From positions 28,266,836 to 28,330,835 of the forward strand of contig OX438748.1 in the NCBI GenBank assembly GCA_949316235.1: DNA of 64,000 nucleotides, read 5' to 3'. The notes beneath the pieces are model-generated. The model was not told the DNA's origin and searched no databases. It worked only from the letters and a program-made list of their open reading frames with translations. Of this stretch, positions 52,621-63,910 are shown piece by piece; positions within the stretch are counted from its first letter, which is position 1; each line of letters opens with the position of its first letter. Position numbers and translations under genes: made by a program. The DNA comes from Oegoconia quadripuncta. Taxonomy: Eukaryota; Arthropoda; Insecta; Lepidoptera; Autostichidae.

Positions 52621-53970
52621 ATCCCTCACGATTTTACTAAGAAACATTGTAAGTATTATGTGATTTCGAGAACTTATGGTAATTGAGTTGGAGTATGGAA
52701 AAATGCATTTGCTTTAACAAAACCATCAATTGTGAGCTTACGTCGTCGCAAGTAGGTAATGCGCAAAAATATGATCATGTTATTTTCAAAATTGATTCCC
52801 TTGATCCAAAGACGATGCTTAAGTGGATTGACGCCGCTATAAATATTAAAATGATTTTATTTATTGAGCAAATTAGTATATTTTTTATTTGTCATAATTT
52901 ATGATGTAATCCACAACAGATCACGTAAATTTATTACCAAATCTTTGGATGCAAAGCTTTTGTGCACCAGTTCAAAAAAGTACCAGGAGACAATGCTAAG
53001 GAGCTGTGTATAGCTTTAGATAAGATTACGTTAAAATTTATCGGTATGCTTGGTTAAGCCTCAACGACATGTTAATACGACAGTCATGAATCAATTATCA
53101 ATTGGTACTAAAATTTAATCGAGCCATTTATATTTTGAATGAATAAATAATTTAATATTATTTTGTACACAGGTAAAAGGTGTGTCACAAGGATATTTCA
53201 TGAGCCCATATTATTTCCTAGATATTTAATATATTGTATAACGAAATTATGCTTGTATATACTTACAACCTTTTATTACTTAAATACTGACAAGTTAGTT
53301 ATCATATAGTTAAGTTATTTCTGTTACTTTTGATTATTTTCGTTCTATATCTATTTTATACTTACTTTAAAATAATAAAGGAAATACGTTTGAACGCGCA
53401 TAATTGAAAAACTGCTGGTCGGATTTTGATGGACATTTCACAGATATATTTAAATTAGTCCTATATTTAAGCTAAGTTGTTTAAAGAAAAAAGAAAATTT
53501 TAATATATAGAATAAATAGAATAAAATAAAGAAAGTAAATAGTTTGCAAATAGTAAATAAATACATTCATTGCATAATCAGTTCAACTGTTAATTGTATG
53601 TGGTTTTAAAAGAATACATCATGTTCATGTTCAGGTCAGAATTCAGAATAAACCTATACTTCAACTATTTAGAACAGTTAACGAGAAAAAGTGCAGCAAA
53701 CTTTGCACAAAGGGTCATCTTACTCCATCAAACTTTCCTAATATCAAAACGCATTCTTTTTATGTTTCTAAAGAACCCTATGGAGGGTTAAAAAAATAAC
53801 AATAGGGTTTACCTGTCGGCCATTTTGCTCCCCATGTTTACGACCGCAGTAAAACCGTAATTGCGGCAGATCAAACGGACCGACAGACGAACGATCTTAA
53901 CTGTATATGTAGCAAATACACATTCGTCTACTGATGTTTTCAACAAAATTTGACTAAGTATTTTTCCATA
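52621..53970. other. Gene-free stretch upstream of the candidate exon
   Basis: A 73-codon plus frame (52683-52904) and a nearby VHQFKKVPGDNAKELCIALD reading at about 52955 are unrecognised. 53735-53900 has AAGAACCCTATGGAGGGTT and GCCATTTTGC wording typical of interspersed repeats. Confidence 0.3.
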
Positions 53971-54471
53971 CGATGACTTGTTTGGTGTAGTGGTTAGAAA
54001 CTCTGCAGCTATACCAAAAGATCGCGGGTTCGAATCGGGCCTATGTTTGTATGATGAATACAGATATTTGTTTCCGATGTATGGATGTTTTTCATTTATA
54101 TATGTCTTTATTATATCGACGACCGATTGGTGTAGTGGATAGTGACCCTATCAGCGAAACCAACGGTTGCGGGTTCGAATCCCGCGACGGGTAAATGTTT
54201 GTGTGATGAATATGAACATTTATTCCTGAGTCATGGATGTTTATATAAATATTTATGTATGTTTATCCGTTATCTAGTATCCATAGCACAAGCTTTGCTT
54301 AGTTTGGGATTAGATGATTGGTGTAAGTGTCCGAAATATTTATTTATTTATATAAAAAAATGTATTTGTGTAGTTTATCAACCATCTGATATCTATAATA
54401 CAAGCCTAGTTGCTTAGCGTGGATCTAGATTGCGCTGTGTGTATGTGCAAAGATTTATTTATTATTTATAT
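53971..54471 (+). mobile_element. SINE-C copy C8, split by SINE-B
   Basis: Left part 53971-54117 (GATGACTTGTTTGGTGTAGT, GGTTCGAATCGGGCCTATG, TTTTTCATTTATATATG). Right part about 54346-54471 (TGTATTTGTGTAGTTTATCA, CTAGATTGCGCTGTG, TTTATTTATTATTTATA). They join at the internal A/T-rich linker, where SINE-B copy B10 inserted. Confidence 0.85.
54118..54345 (+). mobile_element. SINE-B copy B10, full length, nested in SINE-C
   Basis: ACGACCGATTGGTGTAGTGG, AACCAACGGTTGCGGG, B box GGTTCGAATCC (54171-54181), GGGTAAATGTTTGTGTGATG and GTAAGTGTCCGAAATATT. It is the best SINE-B copy here, younger than its host copy C8. Confidence 0.9.
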
Positions 54472-54544
54472 GAGTGGTACCCGGGACCACGACAGCAATG
54501 ATTGTTAGATAAAACAACGAAATGTTTCGGTTTTTGTTCAAATT

Positions 54545-54790
54545 TTTGTCGGAAGATGTGAATGCAAATTATACATGGACGTGGACGCACCCTCCGTAGA
54601 GATCCGCAAAACGACAGTCACTGACAAAGTCCCACTTAAGTTGAAGTGGCAGTGGAGTTCTAAAGTTGCAAGGTAGATGGAGACACTGATGAAGGACGCA
54701 AGGAATCGCTGAATGCAGACCGCGTCCAACCGGCCGCTGTGGAAATTTACAGGGAGTCCTCCCCTCAACAGTGAACGTCCTTTGGCTGAT
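54545..54790 (+). mobile_element. LINE C-terminal scrap with KLKWQW motif
   Basis: Plus-strand translation near 54605-54770 reads VTDKVPLKLKWQWSSKVARW, then a degraded stretch with MQTASNRPLWKFTGSPP and GAACGTCC..TTTGG. LKWQWxxxVAR recalls the LKWQWAGHxAR segment of RTE-type LINEs. Stops and frameshifts are present. Confidence 0.5.
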
Positions 54791-56263
54791 ATGATGAACC
54801 ACCCTCAGATCACAACAAAATATATGCTGCAAATTTAACATTTTAAAAACTGCCAGACCTCAATCATATCACCTAGGGAAACCAACTGTGTTTAAAGATG
54901 TAGCTTTAAAACAAATTTACCGATTTGTAACAAACCATGGCTAAGAACGATGCCACAGAAAGACAGACAGGCAAAGGTTTCAAACCTTTTTCAAACTTAT
55001 AAGACGATTCGTTTTTTCATCGAGGATTAAAAATGAACCCCGCCGCGACGCAAATCCTTATACAGAGAGTAATTTCAGAGGATTCAAATTCTAAGAGCGG
55101 GAATATAAGTCCGATTGTGTTTCCGATTGTCTGATCAGACTATCTGATCGCATTCACTCGATGCACGTCCGATTTCTACGTCAGACTTTTTCTGAACTCA
55201 GTCGTTCTCGAGCTATTATCCCGAGAGTTTGCATGCGGAGCAGAAATAAAAAATTAGACGACGAATTACTGTTACTTATTGCATTTACTTATTGAACAAA
55301 ATTGAAAATATTTGCTCATGTTGACGCGAAAGAAGAAAAAACCGATAATATCGATCGACTCGGACGATCGGATCGGATCGGATCGGACGTGTATTGAATT
55401 TTCAAAAAAACTATGGCTCCAACCACTTCCGATAGTCGAATCTGACTATCTGAAGGCAAAAGCCGACGTATATTCCTGCCTTAAACGAAGTTTTATGCAA
55501 AAGCTCTTTTATATTGTTATGATGCCAACTTTATACTATATTTAAAAAAAATCACACCCCAATTTCACAAAGGCCATCTAAATAAGGGGAAAGAGGTAGG
55601 AGAAGATCGATCATGAAAAGGAAAATGTCATACAAATAATGCAGAGATGCAAAAACCTTAACAGACTACTGAAACAAATCACTATCCCATAGATACACAT
55701 ATGAATTAGAATATTTTTCAAAAACATGTAAGAATTTTAAAAGAAATATCAATCTTACTCCATTAAGAGAGTGAAGATGGCTCTACTGACAAAAACTAGT
55801 CGTCAAAGAAAACTGTAAATAAAATGCACACAAGTTAATGACACTAAGGATTCTTCAACGTTTGAGCAAACAGGACGGATCTCGGGCAATTGTACCGATT
55901 GCAGCCAATCTACGAGTGTGTGGAAGTAAAGACGACGATTTAAATTGTTTTGCACCATTATGTCATTAGAATAACTAGTGCATTCCGGTACGTCATTCAA
56001 CGATCGGTTTAAAATTTTTATGACCCGACTCAAACGTTACAGGCAGGGTTGCCATAATATTTTAGAGTTAATTCCGGACGGACCTGCAGAAGCGGAGTAA
56101 AATTTTTGGTTTCCTATTCAAATATCGATTATAGAAATTGGGATAATTAGATATAAAACAAAACTATGTAGAGTCAAGTCAAGAAATAAGTATAAGAAAT
56201 AAATAAATATTATATAATGAAATAATATTTATTTTAATTATTTTTATTTATTTATTACTTTTT
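54791..56263. other. 1.5-kb gene-free stretch
   Basis: 55085-55250 has repeated CCGATTG / TCTGATC / GTCAGAC wording and 55360-55387 a short GGATC pentamer run (about five units), possibly an old inverted-repeat element. Otherwise nothing recognised. Confidence 0.35.
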
Positions 56264-56567
56264 TAGAGCATCGGTGGCTCAGCTGTTAAAACACGGTCTC
56301 CCAATTTGGGAGGGACGGGTTCGATTCCCAGGCAGGCCATGTAAGTACCAATGAGTTTTTAAATTTAATTTAATTACTTATGTGCATTTATCCGACTGCT
56401 CTTAAACGGTGATGGATAACGTCGTGAGGACACCTGCATGCCTGAGAAATTAAAATTCGAAGGTATGTGAAGTCCGCATCTCGCATTGGGCCAGCGTGGT
56501 AGACTACGGCACATTCTCCCTCATTATACGAGGGAAGGCCTATATCCCTGCAGCGGGATATTTACGC
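56264..56567 (+). mobile_element. SINE-D copy D3, full length
   Basis: AGAGCATCGGTGGCTCAGCTG, TCTCCCAATTTGGGAGGG, GGGTTCGATTCCCAGGCAGG, TTAATTTAATTACTTATGTG, CATTGGGCCAGCGTGG and CTGCAGCGGGATATTTACG. It begins after a TTTATTTATTA run. Confidence 0.85.
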
Positions 56568-56599
56568 GCCGAGTTTCACGTATTAATAAATGAAACTCA

Positions 56600-56775
56600 A
56601 GACTATCATTCATTCGCCGCTGAGGCGAATACTTGAGAAGTGATCTCAACTGAGTAGATCAAGATTGGTTTATAAATTAGCACGGAGCTTGAGATAGCTT
56701 CAACTTCTTAAGACGCATCTCGGGTGATACAGCCTCAAGACTTGTGTTATGATTGATTTATTAATACGGGCCTAA
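56600..56775. mobile_element. Foldback MITE, family R copy R3 (right half clear)
   Basis: Right end TTTATTAATACGGGCCTAA as in R1. The pairing left side is TATTAATAAATGAAACTCAAG with CTCAAGACTTGTGTT. Imperfect, old. Confidence 0.45.
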
Positions 56776-57394
56776 TTGTTGAAAATTTGGTAGAAACAAA
56801 ATGTGATGTAAAGATATACACTCAAATAAAATAATGTACCGTAAGATAACTGTGATAACGTCATAAATGTTACTTATTTACGTAATGTTTCCGCAACAGC
56901 GAATGTTTAAAATTATTAAAAATGCCAAAATAAAATTCACCAATAAAGATAACTGTATTAAAATCCAATCAACTGGTATATTAGCACACGATACTTCTAT
57001 TCTTTAGAAAACTCATATAACCTGTAAGCTAACTTGGAAATATATCGACAAACTTTATTGTTCTGTTGATAAAAACGAAACTAACCTAACTGCTTGAGGA
57101 TAAAGCCACCGTAGGAGAAAATACAAGTTTGTAATTCTCTAACTGCCAATTACGTTTCATATCCGAATAACAGACGGGACGACATCCGAACAATAACATA
57201 AAAGAATCGATACCAGATACAAATGAATAATCTATAAATGCGTTTAAGACATTTATAGAGTGAGCTAAACATCTCATAGACACGCCAAAATACGTTACAT
57301 GTCAAAAGTCGGTGAGTATTGTGATGTGACAAAAGGATATCTTTTTCCCTTTCGTTGACTGAATTATCAATTTTTTAAAGGATACATATTATTT
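56776..57394. other. Gene-free stretch
   Basis: Overlapping minus frames of 60-65 codons (57086-57332) lack motifs. Confidence 0.35.
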
Positions 57395-57502
57395 ATCCCA
57401 AATGGGGTGGTCAGAGATTTCCCAAACATAAGCGTGTGGGTGTTCCAAATATTAAGATTAATGCTTGAAACAACATCCACGGTTCACGTTTCGACATAAC
57501 AG
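57395..57502 (-). repeat. Repeat-F copy F7, partial
   Basis: TCCCAAATGGGGTGGTCAGAG to CCACGGTTCACGTTTCG, then cut by He6 without continuing beyond it. Confidence 0.75.
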
Positions 57503-57505
57503 AAA

Positions 57506-57726
57506 CTAGCTTTCCACCTGCGGCTTCGCCTGCTTGGAATAACTTTATCGCGGATATTAATTAGTTTATCCCACGTAAACTACTCACTTTATCAGTATAA
57601 AAAATATCCTGTTTTTATCCAGGGTAGGTTATACTAATATATAAAATTTCATCCAAATTCGTTCATCCGTTTTGCCCTGATTGAGCAACGAACAAACATC
57701 GAAACTTTCACATTTATAATGTTAGA
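57506..57726 (-). mobile_element. Helitron-like repeat He6
   Basis: Minus strand ends GGCGAAGCCGCAGGTGGAAAGCTAG before T; starts near TCTAACATTATAAATGTGAAA. It again adjoins a Repeat-F copy, like He2. Confidence 0.65.
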
Positions 57727-58420
57727 AAGAAAGAAAGATTATTTATTATTTTTAATTTTTAAAGATAAAGATTTATTTAAACATATCTCATGACACAAAC
57801 AATCAGGCACAAATATTACACAGTCTAGACACATGCAAAAAATAACATTGTGTTTGACATCTAATTGTCGGTGTTGCAAGGTGTGTAGCCGTTCACTACA
57901 ACGCTGGTTTTCAGTGAAGCCTCCAAATGACGCACGGACACTAGTCAACAAATATACAACCAAATAAAAATTACAATTAATGGGAGTATTGTTCAGAATC
58001 AGCAAGATGCGATGAGAAGATACATACGTGTATACATCTCTTTCTCTCAATAATAAAATGATCTAAATAATAATACACCCTATTATATAAACAAACGTAC
58101 ATGTTATAGAAATAGTATATAATATCAGTAAATAATGAGTAGATAAAATAATAATATATACATAACATAACCTATTTTTCGAGCAGTCAACGTGAGAAAG
58201 ACACTAGCTTTACATGGTCAATATCGTAATTCATACATTAGACAGAGAAAACTCGCTCCATAGACAAAGAAAACCGTCATGTAATTCACTACCCACCTAT
58301 ACGAGTCATTAGTAAACAAAATTTGCTGTCAGTTGTGTACCCCATAAGAAAAATACAGGAATTACAATTGTTGTCAATAAATTAAAAAATAAATAAATAG
58401 CAGAGTCGATATATTAGTTA
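57727..58420. other. Gene-free stretch, possible minus-strand retroelement 3' end
   Basis: 57727-57960 begins AAGATTATTTATTATTTTT and holds a 103-codon minus frame (57739-58050) without recognisable domain. The rest is AT-rich. Confidence 0.35.
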
Positions 58421-58550
58421 GATGCACACGTGACACGGGGTAACCTCATCGCCATTGAAACGTACAAGTCTATAGGTAAATGTTTTTAGTGTAAAGTCCC
58501 ATAGTCGCCTTATACGATACCCACTGGAAGAGACAAGCTGGTTATATTCT
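58421..58550 (-). repeat. Repeat-F copy F8, second half
   Basis: GATGCACACGTGACACGGGG, ATCGCCATTGAAACGTAC, AAAGTCCCATAGTCGCC, CCACTGGAAGAGAC. Confidence 0.7.
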
Positions 58551-58587
58551 TTACATACGTACCGAAACCACAAAGCACTTTTTTAAA

Positions 58588-58741
58588 GGATCTACATATT
58601 TCTATGTTACCTTCTGTAGCCTAAATAGCTTGACCGATTTCGAAGTATATGGTGTCGTTAGATTCGTATTGATCCCTGGAGTGCCCATAGGATACATTTC
58701 ATGGTGAAAAATCCAACATAGCGCCCGCGAAATACAAAGTA
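58588..58741 (-). repeat. Repeat-G copy G3
   Basis: Complement of G1/G2: CTATGTTACCTTCTGTAGCC, GCCCATAGGATACATTTC, AAAAATCCAACATAGCGCCC. Confidence 0.65.
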
Positions 58742-58855
58742 TGCTGACGGGTCTTTTGGTTTTTAACCTCATATTACACATACACATTGCGGTTTCATCC
58801 CTACTGATGAGGTTAATTAATGGAAACCGAATCTACTTACTTATTTTTGTGTACT

Positions 58856-58990
58856 ACCAAGTGACCCTGTCTTCAAACTCGAACGGACGCGGTTTCCGCG
58901 ATTTCCGAATATTTGTATAAATTTTATACCGGAGTCATAGATGTTTATATGAATAGTTGTGTACATTTATCCGATATCTAATAACACTTC
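58856..58990 (+). mobile_element. SINE-B copy B11, degenerate
   Basis: AGTGACCCTGTCTTCAAACT, ATTTGTATAAATTTTATACCG, GTCATAGATGTTTATATGAA, CCGATATCTAATA. The B box has decayed. Confidence 0.55.
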
Positions 58991-59971
58991 CAGTATAAGC
59001 GGTCTCGCTGCGTTTACATTTCCGATAAAATCGAGCGGCCACCTCAAACTGATACTCTGTATTGTGGTCGTACCATCGACGGACAAGCTTTTCCAGTTTC
59101 ACTCAATAGAGACAACAGCAACTTATAGAAAAACAGTAACCAAGCATATATTTTCTCCTTAACTGTGTCTAGACCTGACTGTTTTTATGTGGAGTTTGAA
59201 AATATCAGAAAAGTGCTTTAAATTAACTGGATTTCGCCCGCGATTATTTCCCCGGTCTGAAAGCAACCCTCAACTATCCCTGTGTAGGAAGAACGCAGAA
59301 AGTCACTTTTAAAACAAATCAAATCAAAATATTTTATTTCATAGGATAAAATTAACACTTGAAAACGTCCCTATTAATTTTACATTTACATTTACAATAT
59401 AATCATTAATAGTGTGCCATTACAATGAAAATGGTGCAAATTATATTTTCCCCTTTGCCGCTCTATCCGTTCCTATATCCGCACTGGAAGTTAATACGAT
59501 CCTGTTATTAGGAGTATAATAAGTCGGCATATTCCGTACTCAGCCCGTTTCGGCGATAGTATCTCTACTATTTTTATTTTATTCATAGAGCACGGATCTT
59601 TATTCTTTTGTTTGTTTACTTCGTAAGAGGTCGCCACATGCTCCGGAAAGGTCTTAGGGCCCTTCTATAGAGCAACGATGCAGTTGATTCAATTTTTAGA
59701 AACAAAGAAAAGGGAATTACTTCCTCGTCTTCTACGTCTCTTGGTCTCGGAGGCAAGGGAAACAAGCTAAATATTTTTGGGTAATTATCGAGGGAAAAAA
59801 TAATATCCCAAACAATATGTTTCTTTTTAATTTTTTTATACCTAGTCTGCTCCTATATAAATTTCGTGTAGATCTGATGATGCACTTTAAAGACTATCTC
59901 CAAATCGAAAACGAATTAAGGCTAGTCTATCTTTTTTTGACTACTAGAACGAGTTTAGTCCGGTCGCTTTA
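58991..59971. other. 1-kb gene-free stretch
   Basis: AAATCAAATCAAAATATTTT at about 59318 recalls a minus-strand retroelement tail. No gene seen. Confidence 0.35.
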
Positions 59972-60180
59972 GACCAAATAGGGTGGTCAGTTAAATCCCA
60001 AACATTAGTGTTAGGGTGATCCAAAGATTATGGGTTTAATGCTTGAAACAACATCGACGGTTCACCTTACGCATTATACAGAAATGCACACGTGTACGTC
60101 TTGGGTCCATCACCATTAAACGCGCAAATCAGAAGACGTTTTTTTAATTAAAAATCTCTTAGTCGCCTATATGATAGAGT
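59972..60180 (-). repeat. Repeat-F copy F9
   Basis: CCAAATAGGGTGGTCAGTTA, AAACATTAGTGTTAGGGTG, GGTTCACCTTACGCA, GCACACGTGTACGTC, TCTCTTAGTCGCC. Near full length, diverged. Confidence 0.75.
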
Positions 60181-60255
60181 CTTACTTATGTTATTAAAGT
60201 GAAATTTATGACGATTAGGTACCGATAGACTTTACTTCAGATTCAGAGAAACACT

Positions 60256-60524
60256 CATGGTGCAGTCGCATTCTCTATTCATTTTCAATTAGGGAAGTTA
60301 GGCAAACGTCTAGCGAAGTCCATTAATAAGTCACCACTAGCACTACTGACTTCTAAGTGCCCGTTAAAGGTATTTTAAATTTTTAATATGCGATTTAAAA
60401 GCGCCTACTGCCAGATGGCCAGTACACTGGCACAAATCCATCAATCCGCTGTGCCCGCATCATAGTCTCCAGCCAACAACCTCTTTTCGTAAGGGAACAG
60501 TTTGGATGACAGGCTATTGATGAT
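60256..60524 (+). mobile_element. SINE-E (5S-rRNA-like) copy E4, diverged
   Basis: GGTGCAGTCGCATTCTCTAT, TTAGGGAAGTTAGGCAAACG (decayed A-box region), AATAAGTCACCACTAG (decayed C box), GCCAGATGGCC, CACAAATCCATCAATCCGC, GCTATTGATGAT. It shares its upstream GTCGCATTC phrase with E1 (GCGCATTCGCATTC). Confidence 0.7.
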
Positions 60525-60685
60525 ATTCCTTCCTTCCTTTAGACTTAATTTGAGATGTCCAAGTACCATCCTAAAATTCCTAGGAAGTACAATAAAGCGT
60601 TTACAAACATATAAGCATCAATTTATTATCAACTTCGGAATTACATAATCTTATTCCATCCATCGTCATTTTCATCTTCGGAATA

Positions 60686-60943
60686 CTAGGCGTGAGGAGG
60701 GATTCCACACGTATGTAGTCAGCATCCGAACACTGGCACTAAACTTTTCGAGTCTTCATTCATAATGCGAACAGCTAAGGCATTGAATTCCCTTCCGGCA
60801 TCAGTCTTTCCTGAACCCTACAACCGTAGGATCTTCAAAGGCAGGGCGGCAGCTACTGAGTTCGCGTGCTTCATCATCGACTATATCGTCACTTTCCATC
60901 AGGTGAGATTGTGGTGAAATCCCGTTAATCATAAAGCAATAAC
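60686..60943 (+). mobile_element. LINE C-terminal scrap J4
   Basis: Plus-strand reading MRTAKALNSLPASVFPEPYN then RRIFKGR, collinear with J3; upstream GGCGTGAGGAGGGATTCCAC is shared with J2. It ends GGTGAGATTGTGGTGAAATC and AATCATAAAG. Confidence 0.6.
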
Positions 60944-61115
60944 CGGCCTGCAACTTCCCCCAATATTTCTCAGGTCATCCGTCCACCTTGTCGACATCCC
61001 ACGCAGCTCCTGCCGGTATGTGTTTGTTCTCTCTAGAACGTAATGCCCCGACTGTCATCTGTACTAAGTACGAGTGTTTATGCATTGTGTACCCTACCCA
61101 CTGCCATTTTAATTA
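60944..61115 (-). mobile_element. RTE-like LINE C-terminal scrap
   Basis: Minus-strand pieces read KWQWVGY, then in another frame LERTNTYRQELRGMSTRWTD and DLRNIGGSCRP. TRWTDDL plus a KWQWxG segment upstream is the RTE-type C-terminal pattern. Frameshifted; about 170 bp. Confidence 0.5.
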
Positions 61116-61509
61116 ACTAATCACTTTCCTACAGACCTCTTCATGACTATATTATTTATACTAAATTTTGTATTTACAAACTATATTTATCGTAAAATAC
61201 GAACAGAGTCAAATTGAAACCTACAACTGCATTTTATTTAGTGTGTTCTAGTAACTCATCGTCCCATCTGCTCTTGGGACCTCGTTGCTCTTCAATATAC
61301 GTTCTCGATTGCACTGTCTGTCTGTGTGTAGGCGATGTGAGTCACAATATTGAATCGCGATTGTATCAACACGTTTGCATAATTGCAGAGTACCGCTGCA
61401 GTCGTACGAATGTGGCATCAGTTTATAAAAGGATTGTTTATTTGCTCAAATACAAGTTACTCGTATGTACCTCAGTATAAGTCGATTTTTTTTAATAACT
61501 TCTACGAAC
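61116..61509. other. Gene-free stretch
   Basis: Overlapping plus frames (88 and 71 codons) without motifs lead into the LINE relic. Confidence 0.3.
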
Positions 61510-61915
61510 TATCTTTTAGCTCACCTTCGGTTTGCCGACGACATTGTTGTCATAGCAGAATCGATGGAAGACCTCAGCACTATGCTCGAGGCCCTTGACC
61601 GGATATCTCAACAAGTGAGCATTAAGAAAGTTATGGCGAATGTCCATGTCGTGGCCACACCAATATCAGTTGGGAAGTCCATTCTTCAGGCTTTAATCGA
61701 CATCGACAATGTATTTAGGACAAGAGATCTGACTAGGCAGGCCCATCCACGAAAAAGAGGCCAGTCGACGAATTGAACTCGGATGGACAGCGTTTGGGAA
61801 ACAACGTCTTCTCTTCTAAAATACCTCAGTACTTGAAGAAGAAAGTCTTTAATCAGTGATGACTAATGACAATGAAACGTGGTCTCTCACTTCTTCTGCA
61901 ATTTAAGAGCTATGC
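61510..61915 (+). pseudogene. RTE-like LINE reverse transcriptase relic
   Basis: Fragment of a LINE polymerase. LAHLRFADDIVVIAESMEDL (from about 61515) carries FADD, a variant of the YADD catalytic box of reverse transcriptases. After a frameshift near 61709 comes YLGQEI; then RRIELGWTAFGKQRLLFSSK and IPQYLKKKVFNQ, and after another shift NDNETWSLTSSAI. The order ADD, YLG, RR-x-GW-x-AF, ETW-LT fits the thumb and C-terminal side of RTE-type LINE proteins. At least three frame breaks; it is dead. SINE-A head A15 follows immediately. Confidence 0.75.
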
Positions 61916-61922
61916 AAGATTC

Positions 61923-61962
61923 GTAAACCCAATGTTGATTACATTAAGCCACGAAGGCGGTT
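61923..61962 (-). mobile_element. SINE-A copy A15, head only
   Basis: Minus strand AACCGCCTTCGTGGCTTAAT then GTAAACCCAATG complement wording; 40 bp, truncated before the B box. Confidence 0.7.
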
Positions 61963-61965
61963 AAA

Positions 61966-62050
61966 CATATTATGCTCCTAGCGGGATTCGAACCCATGAC
62001 CTCTAGATATAACGGTCGTGGTGTCTAAACACTACACCAAACAGGCTCTC
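61966..62050 (-). mobile_element. SINE-C copy C9, head only
   Basis: Minus strand GAGCCTGTTTGGTGTAGTG, GGTTCGAATCCC, TAGGAGCATAATAT; truncated directly after the B box like C1. Confidence 0.8.
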
Positions 62051-62646
62051 TTATTTCTTTAGCTTGTAACTATATTTTGGTGTAGGTAAACGTCCGTAAT
62101 ATTTGTTACAGTAATAAATGTCCTATGCCATACAAGGTAACAACTTCTGGGGGTATTTATGAAAAAAGTTTGATTCCAAATTTCAATCGACTTTTGCGTA
62201 TCAGGAGCCTGATGCTCACATACTCGACATTTCACAGTCAATAGACATTGGCATGTTTATCTCTTTCACACTTATCCGCGTGTGCAAAAGTGACAAACCT
62301 ATTGATGTCAATTGATATTGAAATCTCGAACGCGTGAGAATTAATGCCCTAATATGTTGCAAAACGACAATACAAAAGAAATAAGATGTCATGTGTGCAA
62401 GTTTAGTGTGGACATCACCTTATACAATAAAATGTTTTGTTTATTTCTCTTGCAATGAAACCGACTCGGATTGTCTCTGAAGGTCAACCAACATAAATAT
62501 GGGCCCTTTTTTTCTCTTGTTTAAGAAATTTGTTTGTGAAGTGCTAAACTGGCATTGTCTTCGGTCATGATCTGAGACAATTCGATACAATTAGACCACC
62601 ATAGAATTTTAAGATAGAGGGATATTGAAGCTGCATTTATTTTGGA
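62051..62646. other. Gene-free stretch
   Basis: Nothing recognised. Confidence 0.35.
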
Positions 62647-62856
62647 CTAGCTTTCCGCCCGCGACTTCGTCCGAGTGGAAGATTTTATAAAAATCGGTTC
62701 AGCAAAAAAATTTGCCTATATGTTAATCCAGGTCCTAATCTATCTACCCACCAAATTTCATCCAAATCCGTCCAGCCGTATAGGCGTTAAGAGATAACAA
62801 ACATACATACATACATACACACACAAACTTTCGCATTTATAACATTATAGTTGGGA
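62647..62856 (-). mobile_element. Helitron-like repeat He7 with A|TC...CTAG|T ends
   Basis: Minus strand starts TCCCAACTATAATGTTATAA and ends GTCGCGGGCGGAAAGCTAG, flanked by A and T. It is closest to He2 (shared GTTAATCCAGGTCCTAATC and AAAAATCGGTTCAGC), with a CATA run at 62800-62818. Confidence 0.75.
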
Positions 62857-63719
62857 TTGTTGTTGCATTTGTACTGACTTCTGAGCACTTTCTAAAAGCG
62901 CTGACACGTTGTTATAAAAAAATATATTAGTCGATTTCTAGATCAATTTACATTAGTCAAAATAATACACGATTGAAAATATATCTTACAGTGAACCCAT
63001 GCCTAGCCATAGTACCTCGTACGCTAGCGCTATTGCCCCGCTGAATGCATAAGCTCAGCTGCTGAGCAAAGTAGGCTCTCACATCTCCAGAGGCGTATAC
63101 CAGTCTAATTTTACCCTTACATTTTTTTGTGTCAGATAACCTTTCTAAATGATAAGAAAATAATTATAAATTGTAACTATAAATATTCTGGCTGGTTAGC
63201 TGGCGCCTGACGAATGGACCCGCAATAAGAATAGTTATCATCGTTTTTTTTTCCTTATTATTTGTCTCTGTTATTTCTCTGATTTTCACGATTAGATAGG
63301 AAAGGAAAAGCATTTATACCAGTATAAGTTATTTATCCAATTATTGTATTTTTTAAATTGTATAAATTATATAACTATATAATTTGATAAATTGTATTAG
63401 GGGTTAGTTGGTTTGTTTATCTGGATGATTTTTTATTTTATTTATTTAATGCTTACCAGTTGGCGCTATACAAAAACTTATAAATAACACTTATGAATTG
63501 AATAATAGCTGAGTCAGTCGTTTAAAGGCATTCATATAGGTACATGCAAAATCATATCATACAAAAGCTAATAAGTTGGTAAGTGAAAAATTAAGAGTAG
63601 GTTTTGTATTCCCTTGCATTATTTAACAATATTCTAGCGACGGAAAAGAAAAGTATTTATGCCTAGTTATTTATCCAATTATATATATTATATATAAGTT
63701 ATATAATTGGATTAACGAA
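62857..63719. other. Gene-free AT-rich stretch with repeated TTATTTATCCAATTAT
   Basis: TTATTTATCCAATTAT occurs at about 63330 and 63667 (complement-related ATATAATTGGATAA at about 63693 and 63944), with AGGAAAGGAAAAGCATTTAT / ACGGAAAAGAAAAGTATTTA before them: two related units about 340 bp apart plus short dyads. Confidence 0.5.
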
Positions 63720-63910
63720 AGCGTGAATGGAAGAGTCGGTAAAGATCGACGAGCGTAGATCGAGAAGGGCGTACGTCAATCAAGTGACTGGCGTACTTAC
63801 AAAAGGTCAGCTGCCGTCAACCACTAACCGACGAGCGTGTATGAAGCATTTGATGAGAGTGGAAGAAGCAAAAGTAGTATGTCAGGATCGTTGTTAGTGC
63901 TTCCTACCCC
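63720..63910 (+). mobile_element. Possible LINE C-terminal scrap
   Basis: Reading MKHLMRVEEAKVVCQDRC near 63840 resembles the xxCxxVxEARxxCxDR stretch seen near the end of some LINE proteins. The upstream part is GC-richer (GACGAGCGTAGATCGAGAAG). Short and degraded. Confidence 0.35.

Noticed and set aside
48650..53970. SINE-free zone around the candidate exon as a sign of regulatory constraint
   Set aside because: Other stretches such as 39.66-46.17 kb are equally SINE-free without any gene candidate, so the gap is not distinctive.
2460..54417. Shared peptide at 2460-2714 (minus) and 54142-54417 (plus)
   Set aside because: Both are translations of SINE-B copies B1 and B10.
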